A stretch of DNA of 64,000 nt from Adiantum capillus-veneris (Eukaryota; Streptophyta; Polypodiopsida; Polypodiales; Pteridaceae). Both the position numbers and the translations under genes were made by a program. The DNA is taken from assembly GCA_014529385.2 (NCBI GenBank), contig CM043946.1, forward strand, positions 35,802,558-35,866,557, in the 5' to 3' direction. Below the pieces are notes generated by a model. The model made no database searches. It worked only from the letters and a program-made list of their open reading frames with translations, and was not told the origin of the DNA. Of the stretch, positions 45,238 to 58,560 are shown piece after piece; the stretch's first letter is position 1; each line of letters starts with the position of its first letter.

Positions 45238-45271
45238 CTGTGTGCATTTCTCTGCAACCCTAGTTCCAACA
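45238..45271 (+). repeat. 3' LTR of the second copia, displaced end
   Basis: CTGTGTGCATTTCTCTGC and the following bases to CCAACA complete the LTR begun at 43577. Confidence 0.9.
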
Positions 45272-45276
45272 CTTTG
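45272..45276 (+). repeat. Target-site duplication CTTTG, right
   Basis: It matches 38828-38832. Confidence 0.85.
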
Positions 45277-45881
<605 letters not shown>

Positions 45882-45898
45882 TGGCACCGCTGTCGGGG
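45882..45898 (+). other. Degenerate tRNA-Asp primer binding site
   Basis: TGGCACCGCTGTCGGGG matches the giant element's primer site at 14 of 17 positions. Confidence 0.7.
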
Positions 45899-47305
45899 AT
45901 TGCCTTGCACCAAGCTCGAGGAGCACTAAGTGTTGCCTCGTGAAGCCATTTACTTTTGTCCTTTTTGGTTTTTTCTGAGTTTGGATTAGATCTGTTAGTG
46001 CTGCAATGTGCAGGTTTTAGTAGGTTTGGTTAGATATTTTAGCACTACAATGTAGAGGTTTTAGTAGGTTTTTTTACATCTGTTAGCTGCAATGTGTAGG
46101 TTTTAGCATGTCTGTTAGTGTTAGTAGCTCTGTAATGTGCAGTTTTTTTAAAAAGTGGGCAGTGAGCAGGTGGTTAGTTCTCTAAGTGTTGCAGGGTGTA
46201 GTGTTAGTTAGTGTGTGTGCAGTGTGCTGTAGCTAGTTCTGGTAGAGCTACAAGGTGCAACTGTGCACGCTAGGCAGGCTTTGTGCACGTGAGCTTGGTG
46301 CCCACGCAGCACAACCTTATCCACATAAAGTTTCTTTGAAAAAAGTTTATAAAAAAAAAAACGCTTGAAAAAATAGAAGAAAAAAAGGAAAAGCTTATAT
46401 TAAAAGAAGGGATCGGGATTATTCCCCAAGCCCAAACCCAAGCCCTCAATCCTATGATATAATATAGACACTACTATATATATATATAGACTACCCCCTC
46501 AAGGTGAAGGGAGGGCATATGGGACAAGTCCTTCAAGTCCTCCACCCTTCCCTTCACACTTACACCCTTGGACTTACTAATTCTAGCCTTCTTTTCGACT
46601 AGAAAAAGACTACCCCCTCAAGGTGAAGAGAGGGAATGTGGGACAAGTCCTTCAAGTCCTCCACCCTTCCCTTCACACTTACACCCTTGGACTTATTAAT
46701 TCTAACCTTCTTTTCGACTAGAAAAAGACTATTTCTAGGATTTTGAGGGCCTTAAATAACCAAAGTGGGCCTTGTAAACCACAACACGTCCCTCTAACCA
46801 AGATGCTCCTTTTGAGCTATCACACTCTATATTCTGTGGCTTGGTTAGAAAAAAGATAAAAAAAAGAGTAAATTTGGGTTGCAAAACACCCAAAAAACTA
46901 GGTGAGCAGCCTTCACGAGCACTCACCAACACTCATAGGGTGTTGAAGTCACATGCACCTATGCTTTGGTCCTGTGCTAGTAGACGATCATATAGAGAGT
47001 GTCTCCATTTTTGCGGGCACCCATTATTCCTCCACATTAGGCTCTAGGCCCTCAGCGTTAACCTAAGGTAGTACCACTCAGAACCCACATATTGCATCTA
47101 GTGACTCTTCCTCTGACTAAGACATCATGGAAGGTCACCCAATACCCAATCTTGATAGTTCAAGCCAAGACATACATGCCATGGGCCCACAATCCGGGCC
47201 GAGCGTGCTTAGCCACTTGAAAGAGACTTTTAGTAGAGCCACTCATTCCGAATTTGGAGCTAGCGATGGGGACAAGTCAAACCTGTCTGTCAAGTAGCTG
47301 CTCTC
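45899..47305 (+). repeat. Leader of the gypsy relic with a 119-bp tandem duplication
   Basis: 46489-46729 consists of two copies of a 119-bp unit beginning GACTACCCCCTCAAGGTGAAG. The rest is non-coding and has no palindrome of the giant-element type. Confidence 0.75.
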
Positions 47306-47545
47306 GTGGCAAGAGACCAAAATATCAATTTCACCGCAAAGAGACTATTGCTTCAATGCTACAAGTGTGGGGGTCCACATCGTGTAGCCGAGTATCCTAT
47401 TAGACTACAAAAGAATGCCACACTAATGCAAACCAATCAAGTGAGTACAACTACAATGCCGATACTCATGTGTAATCAATGTGGCATAGATCATTTAATT
47501 GCCCAATGTCCTAATAATCCAATGCGCCAAAGATCACGCCATTGA
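47306..47545 (+). pseudogene. gag zinc-knuckle fragment of the gypsy relic
   Basis: Two knuckle motifs, C-Y-K-C-G-G-P-H-R-V-A-E-Y and C-N-Q-C-G-I-D-H-L-I-A-Q-C, have the same CX2CX3HX4C spacing as the giant element; the last Cys of the first is Tyr here. Together with the primer site this places the relic in the same lineage. The surrounding gag is broken by stops. Confidence 0.75.
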
Positions 47546-48104
47546 ACTTAATTGAGGTTACCGAGGAGACATCACAAAGTACACATGTGGTATGAGTAAA
47601 TGTACTCACACGATTGATGCTCCAAAACCAAAATCATATTCTTGAAGAAAGAGACACGACATCAATTGCCCAATCTCAGAAGAAGAAGAAAACACGAAGG
47701 AAGAGATCGTAAAAAGCAGCAAAGTGAGACCTTAGTTCAAAGACCAACATAGGGACTGGTGACGACCCCGTGTATATGAACGATGCTAAAGAGGATTCTG
47801 ATTCGAATGAGACCATGGAGACTAAAACGGTCACTAGGAAACAAACAAACAAGGAAGATCATCATGAGCCAGAATGGCCAGGACCCAAGGAACCCAAGAA
47901 GAAGATAGGAACTTACCCAAACCCTATAGAGGAGATCGAATGAGTCAAGCAATTAATGAGTTTGGTAGAAGAGACCCAAAGGGATCTAGAGCCAACGCCT
48001 AGGCAGATCCAGATTACAGACACATTGTTCGCTATGTGAAATCAACCTCACAAGGACCATTAGCCATACCTAGTGTCATCTAAGAAGAAAGTGACTTTAA
48101 GTCA

Positions 48105-48407
48105 TTGGGAAGTGGGTGTTCTCCCTTCTTGTTGGAGAGAATGTTTACAAAAGGATTACTTGACCCTATCGAAGAAATGGAGATCTCATCTTCCCCATGC
48201 GAAGGGACTGAAGCCCAAAAAGTGCCATTAAATATTACCAAATTGATGGATTTCATAGCTTTAGAAGTTAGAACCACCATCATGTCCAAACTATATAGAG
48301 ACCCCGAGCTATTCTTAGCTCTTCAAGCTTTCCTCAATGGAAAACTGAAATTCGGGCTACCACAATTTGCACAGATGGATGGAGCTTCGGTGATAAATTT
48401 GCAATGA
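48105..48407 (+). pseudogene. Pre-protease domain fragment of the gypsy relic
   Basis: The 100-residue frame contains L-M-D-F-I-A-L-E-V-R-T-T-I and L-Y-R-D-P-E-L-F-L-A-L. It resembles the stretch L-I-E-I-L-S-T-P-V-T-C-T-I-T-L-A-E-L-L just before protease in the giant element (about 8308-8420). Gag-linked sequence with no known enzymatic motif. Between 47546 and 48104, and from 48408 to 49381, I see only degraded sequence. Confidence 0.5.
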
Positions 48408-49381
48408 AAGGCGTAGATTCTTTTGTGTTTTTGTGGAGATTTACAATGTAGGTGGAGGTTTTTTAGAAGCTTTTACAACTATGGATGAATTACATGAGGA
48501 GCTAGAAGTTTCTTGCGACTCCCCCCTTCTTGAGCTAGGTGGTATAGACCCGTTGTCACTTCAGATTCCAAACTAGCTCCAAAACACGTGTGGAGTACTC
48601 CGTGATCATTCCCTTCCTGTTGTCCTCAATCGGATTTGGCTTAAATGGTTCAGTAGTAGGCGACAGAAAAGAGAAAAACTTACATTTAGGTACCCAAATT
48701 TTATCATTGCGATCACAGTAGCCTTGGGCTTCCAATACTCACTTAGGAACCCAATGCAATGTAGCCTTGCATTTCTTGGGGTGAGGGAACGATTTTCTAT
48801 GAGGCTTCTTGTTTGAATGAGATTGAAGAGTAGAAGGAGCCATTAACAAAGCCTTAAAGACCCATTGATATGTACCCCTTGTCAAGTCATGCTAAGTCTT
48901 GGGTGCAACATTTTCTATTTTAGCTATGGAAGTTAGGATTGTGCCATAGACAAGGAGGCTTTAACTTTGAGAATCTATGATTTTTCCTTGTTGTGTGTTC
49001 CCTCATGAAATGATAGCTCAAGATCCATTTCTTGAGTGGTAGGTTTGATAGTTTTTTTTTGCATTATGATCCTCCCAGTCCCCCAGTCAATAGTGCACTT
49101 AGTTGGAAACATACACTTACACCCTATGTTTATGTTTCTTTCCAAATAGCACCTGCACGCATGACCAAAAAGCTTTTAGCCATGATCCCATTGTCATAAA
49201 TGACAGGATTGTGTAGGATTCCAAAGACAACAGATTTCTTCTTATTGATACCCTTGATTTTGATGGTACTCTTGAATAAAGGTGGTTTTCCCAACTGACA
49301 CCTTACTCCATAGGATAACAAACTATGTTGAGCTACATTATACAATACTTTCCCATAGGAGCTATTTAACTCAATTGGCTA

Positions 49382-50223
49382 TCATAGAGGCAGGCCAAAG
49401 TCTATAACATTGTCATCTATTTCAACTTGGAATGCATGTGTAGTTCCAAGATTTGCCTCTTGTTGCAACCTAATACGTTGTTGTTGTTGTACTTGACCCT
49501 CAATTTGTCCTTGTACCTTTTGCAGTTCTTCTTGTGCCTTGATTGCCTTCTTCTGATGGATGGCACATAATTCCTCTTGGATTAGGGGATCATAGTATCT
49601 TTTGAGTTTACTCCCATTGAGGAATCCAATGGTTTTAACTCCATCTAGAATTTCCACACAAATGGTACCTTGTGGGGTAATTTCACATACTCTATATGGT
49701 TATTTTCTACACTATACATAAGGACTTCACCGACCTTGATGTCCTTGTTCTTTGAATGGTAGTCAAATCGCTCCTTTCTCCTATTATTCTCCACGAGGGC
49801 ATTCTGCATAGCCAATAAACTCTCTTATTCTAGCCTCTCAAGGATATATAAATGCTTGACTAATGGGTTACCATCACAACCTTCTTGAGAAGCTATTGAA
49901 ATACTGGGAATGACAAACCCCCATGGCATAATTACTTCTTGGTCCTTTTGTAGCATATTTCAAATTTTTTCTTTTTGTTATGGACTCCGTACATAAGGAA
50001 TTCAACGACCTTGATATCCTTGCTCTTAAATGGCAGACAAATCACTTCTTGTGCAGTATGATAAGCCCATAGAGCTGAAATAGGTTTGAAATTCCCATCT
50101 ATACAATGAGCCTCTATTGTCTTCGTCAAAATAGAAATTGGAGACTTGTTGGTACTTTTTGGCTTGGCCATTTTCTTGTGGATAATAAGGTGTAGATGTG
50201 TGGTGGCCTATCATGAAATTCAA
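49382..50223 (-). pseudogene. Gypsy integrase fragment, minus strand
   Basis: On the minus strand 50223-50026 reads H-H-T-S-T-P-Y-Y-P-Q-E-N-G-Q-A-K-K, the last part of a DDE core with Lys where the catalytic Glu is usual. 50171-49932 reads S-A-L-W-A-Y-H-T-A. 49657-49382 ends with V-K-T-I-G-F-L-N-G-S-K-L-K-R-Y-Y, the typical integrase tail, followed by a Gln-rich coiled stretch. It is broken in several places. Its orientation is opposite to the relic before it, so it is from another element. Confidence 0.75.
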
Positions 50224-50504
50224 TACTCAAATGAAAATTGCTCAATTCAAATAAGAGCATAAATCAAAGGCGATTTTCTCAAGCTTTTCTCCCACTAGGT
50301 TTTCTCCCTTTGGTCATCCACGTTTTAGACCCTAGTATATAAACACTCATCACCATCCTCTTGTACTTGGATCTACATAGTACATCAGTAATAAAGAACT
50401 TGCTATGCTCAACTATTGAAGAATATGAGAGCAAACATGTAGGTCTCATCTATGCTGTGCCAAGTGTAGCTCTCATCTTCAAAGTCAACAAAAATGCCCT
50501 TCAG

Positions 50505-50650
50505 CCCAGATGAAGAGGCATACAAGGTCAACTTTGAGGCATTGAAGTATACTTTAAAGACCTCCATGCCATATCGACCCAGATGAAGAGGCATACGAGG
50601 TCAACTTTGAGGCCAAGGAGTACATTTCAAAGACCTCCATGCCATATTGA
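50505..50650. repeat. 73-bp tandem duplication
   Basis: Two copies begin CCCAGATGAAGAGGCATAC at 50505 and 50578. Confidence 0.8.
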
Positions 50651-53001
50651 CTTCCTTCATAGATAGTCATGATTAGCGAGCAAAGGAGGTCACCAAAACT
50701 TCAAAGGTCACCAAAACACAAACATTGAGCTAAGAATTGCTTCAAAATAGGTGAAAAAGTTAGAGAGCTAGAAGTAGTAGAAAATGAAGTCAAAATACAG
50801 TGGGATCAATATAATAACTATCTTAAAGTGTAATCTACAAAGAAGACTAAGTGTCAACAAAATTAAGAATAAAAAATGGATAAATTCACTTACTATTAAT
50901 ACAAGAAAACAAGAGTTAGGGTCAAAAATGAAAAGTTTAAATCATAAAGTCAAAATTTGTACTAACTTGTGTTCTTTTGATCTAGATTTTCATTGAATTT
51001 CACCAATAGGCTTAGACTAGTCACTAGAACTAGGTGCAGAGTCTCATCTCCCACTTCCAACAATATTGGATCGTGATCCATGTACCATCCACAAAGCCAA
51101 AACTTATCACATAGGTTTGATCATCCAAAAAGTAATAACTTACAAATTTCATCATCTCTTCAAATTTCAAAAGCCTAAACCCTATCCAAAGCTAATTTTT
51201 TATCCAAGGCTCTTAAAAAATGCAAGAAAGAGATTGAATTTCAACCAATGATCCAAATAGCCAAGAAATGGTACCCATATGACCTACTCATCATGATAAA
51301 CCAAGCCATGTCCTCAAAACTCAACTTAGCCAAAATTACTAAATCGTGATCCATGTACCTTTTTCTCAAGTTGACATGTCATCTCTTGCACTTTTGGATA
51401 GTACTAGTCTAAGTATTTTGGTTAAGTTTGGATTGAGAATTACACTAGTTATGCCTAAGTTTGTTTTATGGCCAAGTTATGCTCATCTATGAAGCAAAAA
51501 GCAGATTTCAATCACTTACTTTATGGCTAGTTTTGCATGTATCTTACACGATTCCTCAATGACAAACAATGTATAGACCAACAAGAATATACCAAGGTAG
51601 AAATCACTCTAGCAAGGGGGGGTGTCATCACGAAGCTCTTCACCAAAAGACAAACAACCCAAAGACCCAACCTGCACATGGTTGTGTCAAGGGGGACACA
51701 AGATAGGAAGGGAGGAGTGCTTGTAGATACTCCTTCTAGCCAATTTCTCACTAAATTCCTCATTTTCACTCCTATTGTGATTCAAGATATTATAAATGTA
51801 GATAAAGCTCATAGATTATGATGTAAGAGAATTGCCCAACTCACTTTTGATGTAAATGTATATTGCCCATGTTAGGAGTCCTAGGTTTAAAGGTTAGTTT
51901 TCTAAAAGCTTAAGGAGAACACATTGTTCATGCGAGTAGAGAAGAGATCAAAGTGGTTTTTTCTAATCCACACATCTTGCAATCTAGTAATCCAATTCAA
52001 GTTCTGCTAAGTGCATTATGTTTCTTTCCTCTTTCTCTTTCACTTAAGTGTATTCAATATCAATATTGTGAAGGCTTGTGACTATGCTTGATGAGCCTTA
52101 ATTTTGAGTTTGGTGATATTTTCAAGTGTAAATGCTAAACTTTTGGTAGGAGGCTATTCCTAGACTTTCATTAGACCAATTTTGTTCACTTTTTGCTGAT
52201 GTGGTTGTCCATAAATTTCTATTTGTGTACCTCTTAGAATCCGGTTTATAGGGTTTAGATGTGTTCTATAAGCCCTTGTCCATAGTCTCCTAAAGTTTTG
52301 TAGCATTTTGAGCTCATTTAGTTGAGAAACCATCAAGTGATTAGTTGGTGTGAGTTGACCATTCGCTTGAAGAGATTAATTTTTTATTGTTGATTCATGG
52401 TTTCTCATGTGCATCTTCCTATGTAGGTTCACTCTGTTGAGTTTGAAAGACTTAATGTGTCTCCACACACCATCCAAGTTGCTTCCATGTGTATTGACAT
52501 ATTGTGTAAGTGCCATAAGCTATGCTTAAAACAATTGTTGTTATGGTAGTGATCCACTAACAACACACCATCAGAGGGAGGAAGTATATATCCTTTTTTT
52601 AGAAGAGGAATAGGGAGGGGCCACCTAATGTTCCAAGAGAGTAGTTGATTGAAAATCTAGCACCAATACCTAGTCTAGGTAATGAGCACATGCCTCATGT
52701 CAATATAATTGGGGTTGATAAGTAGGATGTTGATGTTTTGGAAAAGAAAATATCTTGAGGAAAAAGAGAAACCAAGATAGAGTAGGAAATCTACAACCAC
52801 AAGGCTAAAGAGAAGGCAAACAAAGGTAGAGAGAATACAAAGGCCAACAAGAGGAGAAGAAGCCACATAGTCTAGAAAGTAGACTTTCAACTTGGAAAAG
52901 GTCACCAGAGTATGATTTGGTAAGGATCAAAAGGCATTGAACATTACATTGGTCAATTAGTGTAATTGAATCCCAGGTTGACAAGACAATGGTCAACCAA
53001 T
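50651..53001. other. Unassigned, AT-rich stretch
   Basis: About 2.3 kb without recognisable genes or repeats. The last few hundred bases read on across the copia insertion into 57037 onward, so they are likely part of that gypsy relic. Confidence 0.4.
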
Positions 53002-53006
53002 GTTAG
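53002..53006. repeat. Target-site duplication GTTAG, left
   Basis: Matches 57032-57036 on the other side of the third copia. Confidence 0.9.
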
Positions 53007-53232
53007 TGTTGGAAATAGGGTTGCAAGAAAACACACAACTTGGAGAAGATGAAGAAGCTCAAGGTACACAATAGAGAGTAGTATTGCTTAGTGCACATTG
53101 GAAAGATAAGTTAGCCCTAGAGTGATGGGCGTATATAGAATGCATGGGGGAAAATACCTCCTAGTGAGGGGAAAAAGTCTTGGGTGTTCCTAAGTGTGTT
53201 CAACACATCACTACCACATATGTATGGTAGCA
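53007..53232 (-). repeat. 3' LTR of the third copia
   Basis: Reverse complement of the family LTR, TGTTGGAAATAGGG at its left edge; the outer end reads TATGGTAGCA instead of TATGGTAACA. A purine tract (AAGGGATA in minus orientation) lies inside. Confidence 0.9.
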
Positions 53233-53339
53233 TATCCCTTCTAGGAGTAATGCAGTCAACAAGAGCTAGCACATAAAGTATAGAGAAGTTCCATGCCTTG
53301 AGTGCATTATCAATCCACAAAGCGGAGTATGCCTGAAGC

Positions 53340-56300
53340 TTTGCAAAAAGCTTCAAACTTCTTGTGAGACAGTGCCTTTGTGAACAAATCTACAAGGTTG
53401 TCATGTGTTGGCACATAAGCCAAGCTAATCTGTCCTACTGAGAGTCTCTCCCTAACATAGTGATAATGCACCTCAATGTTCTTTGTGCAAGTATGAAAAT
53501 TGGGTTCCTTGCAATTGGGAATGCACTTTGACTGTCAGTGTCATGTCCAACACCCAAATCAACCATAAGCCGTCTGAGCCATACACACTCAATCATAGTT
53601 GTGAAGACTTCCCCATACTCAGCCTCACAACGAAAAGTTGCCACAGTAGGTTGCTTCTTGCTCAATTATGATATACATGAACTCCCAGAGCATGAAACAA
53701 AAACCACTTGTGGACACTCACGTGTCAAAACAATCTGAGTCCAAAAAAGCATGTTAATCTGGATAAAACAACCCAAGATGTAAAGTGTCACTCAAGTAGT
53801 GAAAAATCCTCTTTACAGACTACCAATGCTTAGACCCTAGGCTATGCATAAATTTGTTGGCCTTTGAGACTACAAACTGAATATCACGCCTCATATTGCA
53901 CACATAAATAAGGCATCCATCAAAAGTTTGATAAAGAATGACATTGGTAGGATCACTAGCATTGTCAAGACTCAATTTTAAACATGTTTTCATGGAAATA
54001 GCAATAAATTCATTGCATACCCATGTAATGATGCAATTCAGTAATATGTGTCTCATTTGATCTAGTGATTAACAAATAAAGAATGACAATGATAAGTATA
54101 TCACCCTCACACTTTACATACAAAGTGAATTAGGAAGAGAATGGGGTCTAGAAGGGCATCTTTATTTGGCAGTTTAAGGGAGTCAAACCTTTAGTATTAA
54201 GAAGCAATCAAAGGACAACTTTTGAATTTAAATAGACAAAACAACTAGTTTATTTGAATTCAAAAAAAATTCCCAAAATGAAATTTAAAGTCTAGCATGT
54301 AAAACCATATCATGTAGCATATATATGGAAAGATCTCAATGTGTACGTACTTGATCTATAGTCTCCACTCAAATTGGAGATTGTATGTAGGAGTTATGGA
54401 AGGCTGAAAATCATAAATTGTCCACCCCCTTTTTGGGATGAGAAGTGTATTCTTTGACCACTCTTACACCTCTCTTACACACCCACTACTCTTGAAAACA
54501 TGAGGTGCACCTATTCGTCAAAATGTTAATCCTCTCCATCATCTCATGGCAAATAAAGAGGCCCTTCTAAACCCCATCCTCTTCCTAATGGTTTTCTGTT
54601 GGACTGTTACAAAAGCCTCGTTTAACCAAATGATTGTCAACTTTCTCATACCAATTACGAGGAGATTGCTTCAAGTTTCAACCCATACAAAGATTTTTTA
54701 CATTTACACACTTTATCTTCTTGTCCTTTTATGAAAAAACCATGAGGCTACATTACATAAACTTCCTCAAATATATCACCATTCAAGGAAGCAATAACAA
54801 TGTTTGATCGATGTACATCCCATCCAAACTTTAAGCTTCCAATGCACATAGAAAATGCACAATAGTCTTACGACAAGCGGAAAAATTTCTTCATAATCTA
54901 TCCCTTTTTGTTGTGCATAACCTTTTGCAACAAGTCAAGTCTTATAGCGATAAATCTCACCATCCAGCTTACGTTTCAACTTGTAAACCCACTTTGTACC
55001 AATGGCCTTTTTGCTAGGAGGAAAACAACATAAATCCCATGTGTTATTTTCTATAAGTGCATCATATTCTCATTGCATGGTAGCCATCCAATTTTTTGAA
55101 TTTTGTAATTCATCAAAAGACAGAGGTTCCTCTATGTCACATAAGCTAAAAATATCCAAAGCATAACAATTTGATGCATAAGATGCATAGCGATAACTTG
55201 AACACGTATGACTAGACAAAGGTGCATCCAATTTACTATCATGCAAAGTATGCACCATCCAATTTGTTACACTTTTAGCCTACTCATTGTCATCCCTTTC
55301 CACATCAAGTACATCAAGTAAATTTGCATAAAAAATAGGATGATCCGTAGCATTTTGAAACCCTTATAGGCTGTACATTTGCCTCATTGAATTTACATTC
55401 AAGTTTCCACAACTGAAAAGAGGCAACACTTTGTCATAAATGTCCTATGAGCTTACATTACTGTCTCTAGTACATGACAATAAGGGCTGAACAGAATCTT
55501 CGACAAACACATATCATGAAGAAATCAAATATACGTCTTGTTTGCGGATGGTACAACCTATAACCTTTGCTTTCAATACTATAACAAAAAAAAGCATTTA
55601 ATAGCCTTATCATCTAATTTTTTGTGCTGCATTTGTGGCACCAAAGCATAAGCCAAATAGCCAAAATCGTGCATGTGATCAATAGGTGGCTTTTTATCAT
55701 TCCATGCTTCATCAGGAGTCATAGACTACAAAGCTTTTGTAGGACACCTGTTAAGTACATACATAGCACACATGATAGGCCCAAGCCAAAACGAATGTGG
55801 AAAAGCTTGACTTTTGACCATACATCATGCTATCTTGGTAAGAAACCTATTTTTCCTTTTAAAAATTCCATTTTATTGAGGTGTATATGACACTATGCAT
55901 TGGTATTTTATCCCACAACCAGCCAAAAATGCATTAAAATCATGAGACATATACTCCCCCCCCCCCCCCCCCCCCCCCCCCCCCACAATCTGAATGGAGG
56001 GTGTCCATAGTACATTTAGAGACATTTTCAATCGTAGCCATGAATCACTTGAAGCACATAAACACTTTTGACTTAGCTTTAAGTAGATACACCCATGCAT
56101 GCTTGGAGTAATCATTAATGAAAGTCACAAAGTAAAGGTGATTGCCCAAGGATGGAGTTTGCATAGGCCCACAAACATCACTATGCACAAGTTGCAATCT
56201 ACATGTTGCAATCTACATCACAATGGAAAAATTTGAATGTTGCATCTTGCCCAAAATACAACCTTCACAAACATGCTTCACATGTGCTTCAAGAGGTGGC

Positions 56301-56800
56301 AAAGAAGCAACCATATCACATTTCTACAAACGTAGCAAACTAGCAAAATTTAGATGCCCACAATGTGCATGCCAAAGTTTTGCATCTGAAATAGCCTTTG
56401 AATCCAAAATGGCATTTGCAAAAATTTGCCCACACTTATCATACAAAGTGAGCTTATACAACAATTTCTTCACCAAAATTGAGATCATCCACAAACTTGA
56501 CACCAAGTCTAGCAAGTGCACATACATACAAAAGGTTCTTCTTTACCCCAGGTACATGAAATGCAGCAACAAGTATGAGAAAAATTCTTTGCACAAAAGG
56601 ATGAAATTGCATTCACAATACTACTTATAGTGGAAATGGAAGCCAAAATGAGACTGAGTGAAATTTATGAGCAGACCAAGCACTATTTCTGAAAGTATTT
56701 TTTAACCTACTGATGCTAAAAAAACCTCACCAAAATCTGACAAAGTGAGCAGGCATGTGCTTGCAATGCTATCGACTATACTTGAGAGGGTGCAACCTAC
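53340..56800 (-). pseudogene. Copia polyprotein remnant
   Basis: Minus-strand pieces in order: pre-integrase L-W-H-A-H-C-G-H-L (about 56380); integrase Y-M-S-H-D-F-N-A-F with a long poly-Gly stretch from a G tract (55956-55984); a Ser-rich linker with A-P-L-S-S-H-T (about 55200); RT pieces including L-Y-Q-T-F-D-G-C-L-I-Y-V-C (about 53930); RNase H V-A-T-F-R-C-E-A-E-Y (about 53640). Gag is almost entirely gone: the 5' LTR is followed within a few hundred bases by protease/pre-integrase sequence. Numerous stops. It is the most decayed of the three copia copies. Confidence 0.8.
55956..55984. repeat. Poly-C tract of 29 nt inside copia integrase
   Basis: It sits exactly where the coding strand has the G run of the S-D-R-G-G-E-Y codons in the second copia. 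Confidence 0.9.
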
Positions 56801-56812
56801 TGTGATAACAAT

Positions 56813-57031
56813 TGTTGGAAATAGGGTTGCAAGCAAATGCACACAGCTTGGAGAAGATGAAGGCACACAACAAAGAGTAGTATTGCTTAGTGCACAATGG
56901 AAAGATAAGTTATCCCTAGAGTGATGGGCATGCATACAATGCACGGGGGGAAAAACCTCCTGGTGAGGGAAAAATGCCTCACTGGTCCTAAGTGTGTTCA
57001 CACACATCACTACCACATATGAATGGTAACA
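56813..57031 (-). repeat. 5' LTR of the third copia
   Basis: 219 bp, TGTTGGAAATAGGG at the left edge and TATGAATGGTAACA at the right. Confidence 0.9.
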
Positions 57032-57036
57032 GTTAG
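57032..57036. repeat. Target-site duplication GTTAG, right
   Basis: Matches 53002-53006. Confidence 0.9.
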
Positions 57037-57609
57037 TACTAGGCTTCCACCACAATCTAGAGATGTAGTGCATGCTATGCTTTATATGACACTAAGGGTG
57101 GAAAATTTCATTGATGTGCTCCCTCTTGTTGACGCACAAAAAAGAAGATGTAGGTCTCGACTTACATTGATGGTGGGGCTTAGGTATGTGTTATGATAGA
57201 GTCTTCCATGAGGAAAACATGTGTGAAAGTGGTTTCCAGGTCAAATGTATGGATGAGGATGGCTAATCATGCAAAGGCTAGATGCTTGGACATAGCCCAA
57301 GATGTGAAGGTAAAGGTTACGGGAATTGAGTACCTTATTGACTTTTTGTGATGAAAGTAGGGACAATTCATATGCTATCATTTTAGGGAGATTGTGGCTA
57401 CTTCTACAAGGAAGCTAAGCAAGAGTAGGAAAGAGAACAACCAAAATCATGTAGCATTGGATTTGAAGACTAAAAAGAGAAATTTTCATCTCATGGCAAC
57501 TGAAGACAATGAGGATTTGACAACAAGCTACAAGTATGAGACAGAGACTACCTATGATGAAGCTACAAAGGTACTAAAGAAGAAGAAGAGAGCGATAATG
57601 AATTTCTAA
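57037..57609 (+). pseudogene. Gypsy retropepsin remnant
   Basis: In one frame from about 57145 the sequence reads Y-I-D-G-G-A, then M-R-M-A-N-H-A-K-A-R and V-K-V-T-G-I-E-Y-L-I-D-F, the pattern of the D-G-G-A proteases of plant gypsy elements. The frame breaks near 57345 and a Lys-rich piece runs to 57609. The third copia inserted just upstream. Confidence 0.6.
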
Positions 57610-57879
57610 ATATTGATGAAAATCTATGTGAGGTTTCAACCAAGACACGGGAAGGCATGCAACCTCAAGTTCATGGTATAGATGCTATAGAATTGGATGG
57701 TATGTTGGGAGAAGATTTGATTGAATAGGAAAAAGAAATCTATGTAAATCTTTCCCAATGCTATTTGCAAAATAGTACACAAATTTTCAAGAAGCCAAGG
57801 GAGTGAAGCACTAGATTCTACTCAAGGAAGGGTGCAAGCAAAGGGCAAAAGCTGCAAGCTGGGAGAGATTCAGCAAGAG

Positions 57880-58560
57880 GCTTTATGGAAACACGTAAAC
57901 AAGATACTTGAAGCAAGTCTCATTCAACCAATGCATGAGTCAAAGTGGATTTTAATTGTTAATTCTAAGAAGAATGGTACATAGAGGGTATGTGTTGACT
58001 ACAAGACACTCAATTTTTCTACACAAAGGAGTCACTACCCTTTACCATTCTAGGCTGAGATTTTAAACAACGTTGCAAGGCATGACTGGTTTTTCATTAT
58101 GGATAGATTCTTAGGTTACTTCTAGATTTTCATACCTCTAGATGATCAGTTTAAGACAACATTTATCAAACCATGGGGGTGCTTTGGTGCTTTACTTACC
58201 ATAGGATGCCTTTGATTTGGTTAATGCATATGCCACCTTCATATATCAAAGGTGACTTGCTTGTTTTCAAATATTGGATGAAGAAGATCGAGCTTATTTA
58301 CTAGGATGAATGGTATCACAAAGTTGTTTAAAGGCTGATGTAGAGAACATGAAGCCTCTTGTGTTGATAGAACACCCAATGAGTGCTCAAGGTTTGGCTT
58401 CATTTGTGCATACATTGAAGTATTTTTCAAGGATCTTATGGATGCTTAGTCAATATGTGTATCCACTCCAAAAGATGAAAAACCAAGATCATGGTTTTCA
58501 ATGGACTAAAGATGCATAGGAGGCTTTTGACAAGGTTAAGGATATTCTATGTCAGTTCCC
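57880..58560 (+). pseudogene. Gypsy reverse transcriptase remnant
   Basis: Pieces read I-L-E-A-S-L-I-Q-P-M and K-K-N-G-T (stop) R-V-C-V-D-Y-K-T-L-N, then H-Y-P-L-P-F, D-R-F-L-G-Y-F, and after a gap K-Y-F-S-R-I-L-W-M-L-S-Q-Y-V-Y-P-L-Q-K (58420). These are RT fingers, the start of the palm and the connection. The catalytic Y-x-D-D motif is not visible; sequence between 58200 and 58310 seems lost. It is inactive. Confidence 0.7.

Larger units (their letters stand above)
38833..45271 (+). mobile_element. Second Ty1/copia element with a nested LTR insert
   Basis: The ends are fixed by the LTRs and by CTTTG on both sides. Without the insert at 43761-45237 it is about 4.96 kb. The order gag, protease, integrase, RT, RNase H is copia-like. 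Several frameshifts make it inactive. Confidence 0.9.
53007..57031 (-). mobile_element. Third Ty1/copia element, full length but decayed
   Basis: The unit runs LTR to LTR on the minus strand with a perfect GTTAG target duplication. The LTRs are 53007-53232 (3') and 56813-57031 (5'). The reverse complement of the primer site (TACTGTGATAACAAT) lies at 56798-56812. Confidence 0.9.

Noticed and set aside
50784-51251. Lys/Asn-rich short ORFs
   Set aside because: Expected by chance in AT-rich DNA; no domain, promoter or neighbour supports them.
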